From Halodesulfovibrio sp. (GTDB lineage Bacteria > Desulfobacterota > Desulfovibrionia > Desulfovibrionales > Desulfovibrionaceae), in contig NZ_JADMLB010000011.1 in the NCBI RefSeq assembly GCF_015482765.1, forward strand, positions 1 to 55,714: 55,714 nt of DNA, read 5' to 3'. Of the stretch, positions 1 to 8,320 are shown one piece after another; the first letter of the stretch is position 1, and the number at the start of each line of letters is the position of its first letter. A program made the translations under genes and the position numbers. A model generated the notes under the pieces. It saw only the letters and a list, made by a program, of their open reading frames with translations, was not told where the DNA came from and searched no databases.

Positions 1-1
1 T

Positions 2-145
2 GTTGCACTGGGTATACTCTCCTTTGCGAACCTTGCTCCCAGCGATGGTTTATTCACTGTAAATGACCTCTTTCAGGGTTCCAGCGCTCTTCTGGGATCA
101 CTTGTAGCAACAATACAGGCTCGTAAGAAATACCGATGGCGATAA
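2..145 (+). CDS. C-terminal end of an unknown protein (partial)
   Basis: A frame is open from the first bases of the window to a TAA at 143-145 and encodes 47 residues. The end is basic (QARKKYRWR) and the stretch before it is hydrophobic, which suggests a membrane protein ending in the cytoplasm. The gene continues to the left of the window. A strong hairpin terminator follows within 20 bases, which supports a real gene end. I do not recognise the family from this fragment. Confidence 0.45.
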   Translation, partial: VALGILSFANLAPSDGLFTVNDLFQGSSALLGSLVATIQARKKYRWR

Positions 146-152
146 AAAAGCA

Positions 153-190
153 CAAAAAAAGCCCCCGTAATGCTACGGGGGCTTTTTTTG
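153..190. terminator. Bidirectional rho-independent terminator
   Basis: A perfect 9-bp stem (GCCCCCGTA at 161-169 with its complement at 174-182) has a 4-base loop. A run of A lies on the left and a run of T on the right, so it can end transcription from the partial plus-strand gene and from the minus-strand gene ending at 202. Confidence 0.9.
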
Positions 191-201
191 TCTGCGATGT
201 T

Positions 202-1008
202 TTACAACAATTTATCTGCCTGAGAAGGCGGAAGAGACTTTGGTTCAACCACGGTACCGCCTTCAATGGCGTTTTCCGGATTGATGTCGATTGGCCTTTT
301 ACCGTCACCACTTGAGTCGGCAATAAGCATACGACCATCTGCTGTAATTGCTGTCTTCTGGTCAATAATCGCGATGCCTGTACGTTCCAATACTTCGCGT
401 CTGAAGGCATATTCTTCAGCTACTCGGCGGGTACGGTACATAAAGTACATTTTACAGACATAGCTCACGATCCATGCTGCTACCAGACCTACACTGATCC
501 AGATGGCGAGTTCCGCCGCAGCTTGACCAAGCTTAAGAACAAAATCGATAATAATATCCATATTATACAAAATCATCCCTACAAACAGGAATCCTGCAAG
601 CAGGATAGTTGTAGGCATACCATTGATAAGATGGATCCAGTTCCGCATTTTTTCAGGAATATGCTCATTATCAACTTCAGACATCACTGGGTCACCGTTT
701 ATGAAACGGTTAAAGCCCATACCGATAACCTGAATGATGAACATAACTGCAATTGGAGCGAGCAAGACAGCTACAAGGTACGCTTTCCATGGGAAAAGGT
801 ATTCCATGTTTCCATCAGCTGTCGGATGCAGGTTAGTAACACCGTGAAGAATAGCAACAACTGTCACTACACATTCAACAATAATGATACCGAGTGCAAT
901 GTATGTAAGAAGAGACTTTTTTTCTTTTTCGTTGAGCACGGCCCCCAAACTGCCGGCCGCAAACGAGTGAGTGCTCTTTTTCTGGGTATCGTTTTCGGTT
1001 TCGCTCAT
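202..1008 (-). CDS. Four-helix membrane protein, function unknown
   Basis: The product is 268 residues, starting MSETENDTQ. This ATG (1006-1008) is preferred over a TTG 24 bases upstream because an AGGAGG Shine-Dalgarno sequence sits about 10 bases before it, inside the longer reading. Four hydrophobic segments are visible: LLTYIALGIIIVECVVTVVA, a second around WKAYLVAVLLAPIAVM, a third around TTILLAGFLFVGMILY and a fourth around ELAIWISVGLVAAWIVSYVC. The soluble tail of about 80 residues is Pro- and Glu-containing and probably cytoplasmic. I do not recognise a family. It shares the terminator at 153-190 with the gene to its left and appears to be transcribed alone. Confidence 0.75.
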   Translation of the reverse strand: MSETENDTQKKSTHSFAAGSLGAVLNEKEKKSLLTYIALGIIIVECVVTVVAILHGVTNLHPTADGNMEYLFPWKAYLVAVLLAPIAVMFIIQVIGMGFNRFINGDPVMSEVDNEHIPEKMRNWIHLINGMPTTILLAGFLFVGMILYNMDIIIDFVLKLGQAAAELAIWISVGLVAAWIVSYVCKMYFMYRTRRVAEEYAFRREVLERTGIAIIDQKTAITADGRMLIADSSGDGKRPIDINPENAIEGGTVVEPKSLPPSQADKLL

Positions 1009-1168
1009 TATCCTATCTTCCTCCTGCAGCAACAGAGTGCTGATTTCTATACAGTCAAGGACTTGCTACAGGACTGAACTGTTTTTTTCAAGCATGTAAA
1101 AAAGAAAAAAACGCTTATTTACAGTTCAACATCCTGATTTTTATAGGTGAAACGCTGGTTTTGTCTGG

Positions 1169-1432
1169 TTATTGAAAGCTCTGTACAGGATGCATTGCCA
1201 AATATTCCTGCACTTCGTTCGGCAACTGATCTTTCTCTACCGGTGTAAACCGCTTCACACGTGTTCCGTCTGCCAACTCTTTTTCCCCATAAAATTCCGC
1301 CGCCGGCCGCGTGAACCATGCAAAATCACTTGCGTAGAGCGTTCGATAAATAACAACTACTTCCTCTGTTGTCGTATCAAGCGCTTCTGTGACAGTCTGA
1401 TAGAACTTTCCTTTAAAATGCTTGTAGAACAT
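1169..1432 (-). CDS. DUF1653 family protein
   Basis: An 87-residue soluble protein starting MFYKHFKGKFYQTVTEAL. The pattern Y-x-H-F-K-G-x-x-Y near the N-terminus, VVIYRTLYASDFAWFTRPAAEF in the middle (quoted here only as the segment VVIYRTLYASD followed by FTRPAAEF) and a closing RFTPVE region match the DUF1653 family. These are small one-domain proteins of unknown function whose members usually run 70-90 residues, so this copy is full length. It stands alone on the minus strand, downstream of the non-coding region at 1433-1788. No partner gene suggests its role. Confidence 0.8.
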   Translation of the reverse strand: MFYKHFKGKFYQTVTEALDTTTEEVVVIYRTLYASDFAWFTRPAAEFYGEKELADGTRVKRFTPVEKDQLPNEVQEYLAMHPVQSFQ

Positions 1433-1525
1433 GTAGCCTCACTCCATTCGATATCTTCAAAAGTTCTAACATCACAATTTTATTGTGCATTTAACTGCAA
1501 TCTGTCACAATTTTGACAAGAAAAA

Positions 1526-1715
1526 AAGAACACGGTTGATGTTCAAGGCTTTTATTTTTTCCTTCTCACACCAAACCGTGCTCTTAGAATACCCTTGCAG
1601 TCTACTTCTTGTAAAGTCTGCAAGTGAAACTTAACTGACCTACCTTTTCCCGGCGCAACCCCAGAGTTCACGGGACTTCCTAAGGATTCATCAAGACAAC
1701 AGCAGACCACTGCTA
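1526..1715 (-). ncRNA. Possible structured small RNA with its own terminator
   Basis: The gap 1433-1788 holds no convincing coding frame. On the minus strand it carries four hairpins in a row after the lutC terminator: AGCAG/CTGCT (1701-1714), TCCCG/CGGGA (1648-1675), CTTGCAG/CTGCAAG (1594-1624, with an inner ACTT/AAGT pairing), and a 12-bp stem (1526-1537 with 1574-1585, about 36-base loop) followed on the minus strand by seven T. The last is terminator-like. I compared it by eye with 6S, SRP, tmRNA, RNase P and common riboswitches and found no match. No clear promoter is visible, so it might also be processed from lutC read-through. Confidence 0.35.
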
Positions 1716-1719
1716 CGAA

Positions 1720-1767
1720 AAAAGCCAAACCCGTTACACGCTAACTGCCTGTGCGGATTTGGCTTTT
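1720..1767 (-). terminator. Terminator of the lut genes
   Basis: On the minus strand AAAAGCCAAATCCG pairs with CGGGTTTGGCTTTT around a loop of about 19 bases and is followed by a T-run. It lies just beyond the lutC stop codon at 1789. Confidence 0.8.
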
Positions 1768-1788
1768 ACAACCAGAGATAAATGTTTT

Positions 1789-2454
1789 TTATTCTGTGAT
1801 AAATACGACCAGATCTGTTGGACCATGCACACCGAACTGGAGAATGAGTTCAATATCTGCTGTCTTGGATGGCCCCGAAATAAGGAGCGCATTTGTCGGC
1901 ATAGAGGTGTTCCACTTCAACTTCTTAATAGCATCCTGAAATGATGTGTAAATTTTATCTGCTTCCACCACAACAACATGCAAAGGAGGAACAATAGACA
2001 TGAGACGAGGCTCTTCTTCTGTCGGCCAGAGAATAACTGCTGCGGACTCTGCTATGCCTCCGATACATCCCGTTACTGCTCCGTCACAGGCAAAAAGATC
2101 GTCCTTGAACTCTTCAATGGAATCTTTCCATGTCACAAGTTTACACGGACTTTTCTTTTTCCATTTTTCTGCCAGCACCTTACCTGTCGGTGTCGAAGGG
2201 GCATGCAACAGAGTTTTCTGTCCTCGTTCCTCAACAAGCTTTTGCAGCTCTGCTACCCATTCGGTGCCTTTTGTACGATACACTTCGGTACGAACAGCAC
2301 CCATGCGTTCCATAAACTCGGTAATATTTTTCTCTTTAGGGCGATTACGGATCGTCCAAACCTTTTTCTGCGGGACATATGCATCGCGCCCGTATTGCTG
2401 CGCATTGTACAGGCGGCTCAAAATACGTTCTCTGCTTTCTGCACTGCTACTCAT
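1789..2454 (-). CDS. lutC: LutC-like LUD-domain lactate utilisation protein
   Basis: A 221-residue single LUD-domain protein. The conserved segment ESAAVILWPTEEEPRLMSIV and the following PPLHVVVVEADKIY match the LutC/YkgG family, as does the C-terminal SGPSKTADIE. LutC belongs to the three-part LutABC complex, which oxidises L-lactate to pyruvate and is thought to act on the cytoplasmic face of the membrane. Its start overlaps the lutB end by 8 bases (ATG at 2454), with a GAGGGAG ribosome site inside lutB, so the two are translationally coupled. A terminator follows at 1720-1767. In sulfate reducers lactate is the usual electron donor, which fits. Confidence 0.88.
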   Translation of the reverse strand: MSSSAESRERILSRLYNAQQYGRDAYVPQKKVWTIRNRPKEKNITEFMERMGAVRTEVYRTKGTEWVAELQKLVEERGQKTLLHAPSTPTGKVLAEKWKKKSPCKLVTWKDSIEEFKDDLFACDGAVTGCIGGIAESAAVILWPTEEEPRLMSIVPPLHVVVVEADKIYTSFQDAIKKLKWNTSMPTNALLISGPSKTADIELILQFGVHGPTDLVVFITE

Positions 2455-3877
2455 GGCGCACTCCCTCTTTCTTTACCAAATCTTTAAGGCTGTTCTTTCC
2501 GAAGGTCGGTTTGCTGCGTACACTCATCCATGATTTCAATGGACCGACAACTGGAATCCATTTGCCAAACAGAGCCAGGCCCTTCAACATTACCTTATTC
2601 ATAAACGGTGAAGTCTGTGACCATTTCCAGCCGCGCCACACCATGCTTTCTACACAATTCTTTTTGTATCCATATCCTGCCACACTGTTTGGATCACCGT
2701 GTCCATAACTTTCGTCACGCATACGGCGAATAATTTCCGGAATAGGAATGCGAACAGGACAGGCCTCTGAACAGGCATCACAAAGAGAAGACGCAGTTGC
2801 AATTGCTCCCTTCGGGTTCAACCCTTCAAGCTGCGGAACAAGAATTTCACCGATTGGCCCGGGATACGTAGAACCATAAGCATGACCGCCGATTCTCGTG
2901 AAGACTGGACAGTGATTCAAACACGTACCGCACCGGATACATTTCAAAACATCACCAAGCTGCGGGTCATTCATAATTCTTGAACGTCCGTTATCCAGAA
3001 GAACCAAATGCACTTCTTTCGGACCATCACGTTCGTCTTTTTTCCTTGGGCCGGAGATCATATTAAAGTACGTGGTGATGCGCTGCCCTGTGGCGGAGCC
3101 GCATAGCAACCGATAGATAGCAGGAATGTCTTCCACATTCTCAATCAACTTTTCAATGCCCATAAGCGCTATATGCAACGGCGGCACAGTGGTGCACATA
3201 CGTCCGTTCCCTTCGTTCTCCACAAGGCAGAGAGAGCCCGTCTCCACTATGCCGAAGTTTACGCCGGAAATACCGGCATCTGCTGTTTTAAAGTGTTCAC
3301 GAAGGGTATTACGAACGTTTTCAAGCATGATATCAACATCTTCTGTGTATTCCATGCCCTCAACATGTTCTGCCAGCACCTCAGCAATCTGCTTTCTATT
3401 TTTATGTACGGCCGGAACAATAATGTGCGAAGGCGGTTCATTACACAGTTGAATAATAAATTCGCCGAAATCAGTCTCTACAACTTCTTTGTCATGCTCT
3501 TCCAAATACGCATTCAGATGAATTTCTTCTGACGCCATGGACTTACCCTTAACCACTTTCTTTGCTGACTTTTCATTCAGGATAGAAAGGATGATCTCAT
3601 TGGCGTCTTTAGCGGTTTCTGCCCAATGCACGACAATACCATTTTTAATGCACTTCGCTTCAAATCGTTCCAAAAGATCCGGTAGGTTTGCCAGTACGTC
3701 TTTCTTCATTGAGCTGCCAACATCTCGCAGAAAATTGGTTTCTTCCGGTGATGCGAACACAGTACCACGCCGCTGGATAAGGGTATCTGTTGCGAAACGG
3801 AAGTTCGCCCGTAGCTGACTGTCCGCCAGTGCCTCTGCCACGCTTTGTGCAAAATTAAACTTCTCGTTGCTAGCCAT
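2447..3877 (-). CDS. lutB: LutB-like iron-sulfur LUD protein
   Basis: A 476-residue protein. Residues about 60-300 form a LUD domain (GISGVNFGIVETGSLCLVEN and VPPLHIALMGIEKL are typical). Two cysteine motifs follow for [4Fe-4S] clusters: Cys313, 316, 319 and 323 in CIRCGTCLNHCPVF, and Cys366, 369 and 373 in CDACSEACPVRIP. This is the LutB/YkgF layout at the usual length of about 470 residues. It is the electron-transfer and probable catalytic subunit of lactate oxidation. It overlaps lutA by 8 bases and lutC by 8 bases, so the three form one tightly coupled operon in the order lutA-lutB-lutC. Confidence 0.92.
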   Translation of the reverse strand: MASNEKFNFAQSVAEALADSQLRANFRFATDTLIQRRGTVFASPEETNFLRDVGSSMKKDVLANLPDLLERFEAKCIKNGIVVHWAETAKDANEIILSILNEKSAKKVVKGKSMASEEIHLNAYLEEHDKEVVETDFGEFIIQLCNEPPSHIIVPAVHKNRKQIAEVLAEHVEGMEYTEDVDIMLENVRNTLREHFKTADAGISGVNFGIVETGSLCLVENEGNGRMCTTVPPLHIALMGIEKLIENVEDIPAIYRLLCGSATGQRITTYFNMISGPRKKDERDGPKEVHLVLLDNGRSRIMNDPQLGDVLKCIRCGTCLNHCPVFTRIGGHAYGSTYPGPIGEILVPQLEGLNPKGAIATASSLCDACSEACPVRIPIPEIIRRMRDESYGHGDPNSVAGYGYKKNCVESMVWRGWKWSQTSPFMNKVMLKGLALFGKWIPVVGPLKSWMSVRSKPTFGKNSLKDLVKKEGVRHE

Positions 3878-4625
3878 TGATGCGCTCCCAGATAAATTCC
3901 GCGATGTGCTGCCCTTTTACATCGGTAATATTTTCTTTCTCCATGTGCCCTGTAATATTCATAAGGCATCCACAGTCACCACTCAGAACAACGGATGCTC
4001 CTGTGGAGACAACGTCTGCCACTTTATCGGAAACCATTGCTCCGGAGATCTCAGGCTGTTTAATGGAGAACGTACCGCCAAACCCGCAACATTCGCGTTC
4101 TCGTTCTAGTTCAATCAATTCGACATTGCTTAACTGAGACAGAAGTGCCTTGGAATCGGCTATACAGTTTGCTTCACGCATAGCATGGCAGGAGGAGTGC
4201 CATGTTGCTTTTATGGGCGCTCCCTTATCTTCATACACGGCATGCGCATGCTGGTGTAAAAATGTGGTCAACTCCACCACTCTTTCACTGAAACGTTTAA
4301 CTGTGAAAAGATCGGGCGAATCTTTGAAGAGTTTCGGGTAGTGCACTTTCATCATTCCTGCGCAGGAACCGGACGGTACGACAATCGGGTAATCATGTTT
4401 TGCAAAAATCTGCACCTGCTTCCATGCAACCGCCTTGGCTTCATCTGGAAAACCGGAGTTATATGCAGGCTGTCCACAGCAACTTTGCTCCATGGGATAC
4501 ACTACCTCGTATCCCTCGCGTTCTATCAGCCGAATAGCCGCCATCGCAGAATCTGCATACATCATATCCGCAAGACAGGTTCCAAAGAAATATACCGGTG
4601 TTTTTGCCGCGCTGACTTTCTTCAT
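3870..4625 (-). CDS. lutA: LutA-like CCG-domain protein
   Basis: A 251-residue protein with two CCG domains: EQSCCGQPAYNSGF near residue 50 and ERECCGFGGTFSIK near residue 180. Cysteine-rich CCG domains bind iron-sulfur clusters in LutA, GlpC and heterodisulfide reductase subunit B. Family length is about 240 residues. It is the first gene of the minus-strand lutABC operon, with AGGGTGG upstream of the ATG at 4625. No separate lactate permease or lut regulator lies next to it here. The divergent gene to the right is a MarC protein and looks unrelated. Confidence 0.9.
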   Translation of the reverse strand: MKKVSAAKTPVYFFGTCLADMMYADSAMAAIRLIEREGYEVVYPMEQSCCGQPAYNSGFPDEAKAVAWKQVQIFAKHDYPIVVPSGSCAGMMKVHYPKLFKDSPDLFTVKRFSERVVELTTFLHQHAHAVYEDKGAPIKATWHSSCHAMREANCIADSKALLSQLSNVELIELERERECCGFGGTFSIKQPEISGAMVSDKVADVVSTGASVVLSGDCGCLMNITGHMEKENITDVKGQHIAEFIWERING

Positions 4626-4798
4626 GTTCCACCCTTTGTTTCAAGCGTAATCAACTGTAAACGCTATCATTTTTCTAGGTTAAAAAACGCTTGATTAGTT
4701 GCGCAAACAGGCATACAAGCGTCCTCACACTTTTTACGTTATTAGCATTTTTTAGACTATCACCCAGCAACGTTATTGTCTTTTATAGCAGGTACACC

Positions 4799-5419
4799 AT
4801 GCCAACACCTACAATGCTTACGACCTTTACCGAAACCTACATCAACTTTTTCTTCATTCTGACCCCGTTTTTCGTGATCAGTATGTTCTTGGCACTCACC
4901 GTTGATATGCCTAAGGAAAAACAACGCATAACAGCTGTTCGCACAACATTCGCTGTTATCGTTGCAGCGTTTACGCTGTTCTACTTCGGCAATACGCTGT
5001 TTGCCATCTTCGGCATTACATTGGATGCATTCAGAATCGGTTCTGGAGCACTGCTTTTTCTCTCTGCCGTACACCTTATTCAGGGAACCAAAAAGCCGAT
5101 TAAAAATCCGGACGACATCGATGAAGACAGCGACATCAGCGTAGTGCCTTTGGCTATTCCTGTTGTTATCGGCCCTGCCACTATCGGTACGCTTCTTATT
5201 ACCGGTGCGCAGATTACTGATACATCCACCCGCATTGCCAGCAGCTTCGGGCTTCTTGCTGCTATTCTTTCCGTAGGCTTTCTGCTTTTTATTGCACCGC
5301 AGATTCAGCGCCTTATCGGAACAATCGGGCTTTCAATCATGAGTAAAATCAGTGGACTTATCCTGTCTGCTCTTTCTGCTCAGATCATGTTCACAGGCAT
5401 CAAAAATTTTCTTTTCTAG
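4799..5419 (+). CDS. MarC family integral membrane protein
   Basis: A 206-residue hydrophobic protein starting MPTPTMLTTF. This ATG has GCAGG 7-8 bases upstream; a longer reading from 4691 adds a poorly conserved stretch without a ribosome site. Family signatures are FRIGSGALLFLSAVHLIQG, VVPLAIPVVIGPATIGTLL and KISGLILSALSAQIMFTGI, typical of the UPF0056/MarC family with about six membrane segments. MarC proteins were once linked to multiple antibiotic resistance, but that role was not upheld, so the transport function is unknown. It is followed directly by a strong terminator and seems to be a single-gene unit. Confidence 0.88.
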   Translation: MPTPTMLTTFTETYINFFFILTPFFVISMFLALTVDMPKEKQRITAVRTTFAVIVAAFTLFYFGNTLFAIFGITLDAFRIGSGALLFLSAVHLIQGTKKPIKNPDDIDEDSDISVVPLAIPVVIGPATIGTLLITGAQITDTSTRIASSFGLLAAILSVGFLLFIAPQIQRLIGTIGLSIMSKISGLILSALSAQIMFTGIKNFLF

Positions 5420-5443
5420 CCAATCCCATACCACAATCTAACA

Positions 5444-5476
5444 AAAAAAAGCCAGAACTCAGGTTCTGGCTTTTTT
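5444..5476. terminator. Rho-independent terminator after the MarC gene
   Basis: An 8-bp stem GCCAGAAC (5451-5458) pairs with GTTCTGGC (5463-5470) over a 4-base loop, with eight A before it and six T after it. Confidence 0.9.
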
Positions 5477-5570
5477 CTTTGAAATTCTATCAAGCTGTCT
5501 TTCAATAAACTGTTCCAAGAATAACAAAATGCTTGACCGTTACAGGAGAAACTCAATATTGTAGTATGAT

Positions 5571-6428
5571 ATGAGCATCTTATTACTTTTTGCACTTCTC
5601 TTCTTTTTGTCATGTCTCTTTATCGCCATTACTACGTACCTGTTATACTGGTACGAGCATGAACCGCGTATTGAAACATTGTTTCCTTCACGCAGGGACG
5701 CACAAAAGGCAGTACGTCGGGGTATTTTTTCCGCGCTCTGCTCACAACTCTTCTGTTTCACCATTTACCTCAGCGGTACGATTCTGCAATATTGGCGAAA
5801 GAAAACGCCAAAGGCTCCCGCATGTGCAGATGCTCCTGTCATTCTGGTTCACGGGCTCTTTCATAACAGCACTGCGTGGGTCTTGTTCCGTCACTGGTTC
5901 AAGAAAACAGGCATCACAAACTGCGCCACCTTCTTTTATTCCAGCAGAAACGATTTTAATACCATCAGCCGCGAACTCGATACGTATCTGACGATGGTGC
6001 TGGATAAGTACCCTGACTCCAAACCTGTACTCATCGGACACAGCCTTGGCGGTCTGCTGCTGCGCAATTGGCTTGCCAGCTCTGAAAGAGCTACAGAAGT
6101 TTCCGGCCTGATAACTCTTGGTACTCCTATGCTCGGCAGTAAATTGGCAACTTTTTCCGCAACTGCTCTCGGACAGCAGCTTGCCTACAACGGAACATTG
6201 ATCCAACAAATTGAGGCACGGGAGCACGAGAAAAAAATACCACCTGTGCCGTGCTTTGCTTTGTACTCTCCGGTAGACAACATGGTTCTTCCACAAGAAA
6301 GCGTTGCAACACCGCCCAAAGGTTGGACTCTTATCAAAACAACCCCTGTAAGCCACCTTGCCATGTTGAACAACAAAGCCATCGCCATACTGGTTTCAGG
6401 CATCATTACAAAACTTTTTTCAAAATAA
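5571..6428 (+). CDS. Membrane-anchored alpha/beta hydrolase (lipase/esterase-like)
   Basis: A 285-residue protein with two N-terminal hydrophobic segments (residues about 1-27 and 50-68) followed by a hydrolase domain. PVILVHGLFHN gives the HG oxyanion region, IGHSLGGLLL the nucleophile elbow (GHSLG, serine), LYSPVDNMVLP a probable acid, and VSHLAML the catalytic histidine. This resembles triacylglycerol lipase or PGAP1-like hydrolases. The substrate cannot be told. The active site would lie near the membrane on whichever side the domain is placed. No partner gene is adjacent, and it seems to be transcribed alone between two terminator-like hairpins. Confidence 0.82.
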   Translation: MSILLLFALLFFLSCLFIAITTYLLYWYEHEPRIETLFPSRRDAQKAVRRGIFSALCSQLFCFTIYLSGTILQYWRKKTPKAPACADAPVILVHGLFHNSTAWVLFRHWFKKTGITNCATFFYSSRNDFNTISRELDTYLTMVLDKYPDSKPVLIGHSLGGLLLRNWLASSERATEVSGLITLGTPMLGSKLATFSATALGQQLAYNGTLIQQIEAREHEKKIPPVPCFALYSPVDNMVLPQESVATPPKGWTLIKTTPVSHLAMLNNKAIAILVSGIITKLFSK

Positions 6429-6487
6429 TTTTTCCCAACCCCCTCCTCTCTTCATAACCCCCTTTGCTTATTGTTTTATATTCCAGT

Positions 6488-6515
6488 TTGACCTTGTCTC
6501 TTTTTTTACTATAGT
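6488..6515 (+). promoter_or_regulatory. Sigma-70-like promoter upstream of the diguanylate cyclase
   Basis: TTGACC (6488-6493) and TATAGT (6510-6515) are separated by 16 bases, each one mismatch from consensus. The predicted start near 6522 would put the hairpin at 6530-6546 at the 5' end of the transcript, about 240 bases before the gene. Confidence 0.5.
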
Positions 6516-6527
6516 ACAGATCAATTC

Positions 6528-6556
6528 TTCCCCGCTAATGGCGGGGACTTTTTGGG
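6528..6556 (+). promoter_or_regulatory. GC-rich hairpin in the 6429-6765 gap
   Basis: CCCCGC (6530-6535) pairs with GCGGGG (6541-6546) over TAATG and is followed by ACTTTTT. It could end transcription of the hydrolase gene, or, because a promoter lies just upstream, act as an attenuator or 5' stabiliser for the GGDEF transcript. The rest of the gap up to 6765 shows nothing I can assign. Confidence 0.4.
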
Positions 6557-6765
6557 CTTGTGTTGTTGACTGCGCAACATTGTATTTGCGCACAGTTTCG
6601 CGAGTCATAATTTTGACCATTCACTTTCCCCTTCTCTTACTTTTTCTCACATCCCCTAGAGCACCAAGATTATGAACTTTTCGGCACGGTATTTGCTGAA
6701 CTACTACATACGCCACTTTTATCATTTTGATCGGCAATTCTTGCCGCACTTTTTTGGAGGATACC

Positions 6766-8238
6766 GTGAACGGCCAAACTAAGAAGCTCATGTGGGGACT
6801 GGGCATCAATGACGACGATGCAGAGGTCATCCGCCGCGCGGCAGGTGATCGCTTTGCACTTAGTTGCTTTCCTGCCGGTGTCACTCCTTCGGTAGACCAG
6901 CTGGAAGCAGACGAGCCGTGTCTCCTTTGGATTTCAAAACAGGGGTGGGATTTCTTTCAGACTCTTCCATCACATGCCACTGCGCATATTGATGTATCAT
7001 CACGCATTTTGATCATGGGGGGAGAATACGACCTTGCAGAGCTGGAATCTCTGCTTGAGTGCGGCTTCACCGAGATCATAAAACCTCCTATTACAGAACA
7101 ACGCGCCCGTGAGGTGCTGCTTTCTGCGGTTGAAACGCAGAACCTGTATCAGGACATTATGCACATGACGCGTGAAATTTGTCTGGAACGAGAGATGCTT
7201 GAGCGCAAAAACGACATGCTCAGCTTTCTTGTCTCTTTCCTTGAAAAAGTCACACAGCACCTTAATCCTGCTGAAATTTTACATGCTGCGCAGACCGAGC
7301 TTCAAACGCTTCTGCCTGTTTCAGCCATTAATGCTATATGTTGGTCTCCGCAGGTTTCTAAAAACGTTCATGCCACTATTTATGTTGCGGGCAGTGAAAA
7401 AAATGATGTTGCCCGCGCATGGACAGAGATGCTTAAAGCCCATGCTCAACGTTTGTTAGGAGACGGTGTTGTCAGTACCGATATGGAGTACATGGGCAAC
7501 GTCACGACAGATGTTTTGCCTTCACCTGATACGTTGCTGGCGATTGATCTTGAGCATGGCGGTGCAACGTTCGGTGTTGTACTTGTTCAGTGCCACAGAC
7601 AGCCGCAGCTGGGTAAAGACCAGATTCAGGTTCTTCGCTCCGCAATCTCGCACCTTACGCTGGGACTGAACAATGCTATGCTGTACACAGCTGCACAGCA
7701 CAATGCAGACATCGACGGCCTGACCCAACTGTACAACCGCAGACATTTTGATGCACGGCTGATTGAAGAAGACACAAGACATAGACGCTATGGTCACTCT
7801 TTGTGCCTGTTGATTGCAGATATCGACAACTTCAAACAGATTAACGACACCCACGGGCATCTTGCCGGTGATGCAGTATTGAAAGATTTAAGCAGAATTC
7901 TTGAAACGTCGTTAAGGACTTCTGACTACATAGCCAGATTCGGCGGTGAAGAATTTGCCGTGTTATTACCATGCACATCTGCCAGTCATGCTGTCATGCT
8001 CGCAGAACGCATTCGCAATAAAATAGAAGAACACAATTTTGCCACGGATAAGGGTATACTTAACGCGACAGCCAGCATTGGCGTAGCATGTATAGATCTG
8101 ACCCGTGAGGAACCGCCGGTGGAAATCATCCGCCGAGCAGACGCAGCGCTCTATCGTGCTAAAGATGAAGGAAAAAATCAGGTTCATATGTTGTATCCTG
8201 AAAACGGACTTCTGGTTTCCGGAGGCTACACAGCTTGA
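6766..8238 (+). CDS. GGDEF diguanylate cyclase with receiver-like and GAF-like regions
   Basis: A 490-residue protein started from GTG at 6766 because GGAGG lies 6 bases upstream; a TTG 39 bases earlier has no such site. Residues about 8-125 resemble a degenerate response-regulator fold ending in GFTEIIKPP, as in receivers whose helix 5 follows K-P. A short coiled coil (about 125-165) leads to a GAF-like region (about 165-300). The C-terminal GGDEF domain has DIDNFKQINDTHGH and the active signature GGEEF at about 393-397. An inhibitory I-site RTSD lies exactly five residues before it, so product inhibition by c-di-GMP is expected. Output is cytoplasmic. No EAL domain is present. Confidence 0.88.
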   Translation: MNGQTKKLMWGLGINDDDAEVIRRAAGDRFALSCFPAGVTPSVDQLEADEPCLLWISKQGWDFFQTLPSHATAHIDVSSRILIMGGEYDLAELESLLECGFTEIIKPPITEQRAREVLLSAVETQNLYQDIMHMTREICLEREMLERKNDMLSFLVSFLEKVTQHLNPAEILHAAQTELQTLLPVSAINAICWSPQVSKNVHATIYVAGSEKNDVARAWTEMLKAHAQRLLGDGVVSTDMEYMGNVTTDVLPSPDTLLAIDLEHGGATFGVVLVQCHRQPQLGKDQIQVLRSAISHLTLGLNNAMLYTAAQHNADIDGLTQLYNRRHFDARLIEEDTRHRRYGHSLCLLIADIDNFKQINDTHGHLAGDAVLKDLSRILETSLRTSDYIARFGGEEFAVLLPCTSASHAVMLAERIRNKIEEHNFATDKGILNATASIGVACIDLTREEPPVEIIRRADAALYRAKDEGKNQVHMLYPENGLLVSGGYTA

Positions 8239-8320
8239 CCTCATAACGAATAGAGCCTATTTACGAGGCCGACAAATCGGGCTGTTTTCCCGGTTTTAAT
8301 CGCTTCAAGGAGTATTCGTC

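Noticed and set aside
523-1077. 184-codon plus-strand frame opposite the four-helix membrane protein
   Set aside because: The minus-strand gene has an AGGAGG site and clear membrane helices, while this frame is His-, Asn- and Cys-rich without pattern.
5742-6356. 204-codon minus-strand frame opposite the lipase-like gene
   Set aside because: Low-quality composition and no ribosome site; the plus strand carries the GHSLGG hydrolase motifs.
8239-8320. Possible preQ1 riboswitch before the VUT transporter
   Set aside because: The short leader has some pairing but lacks the conserved preQ1 loop and A-rich tail, so I do not claim it.
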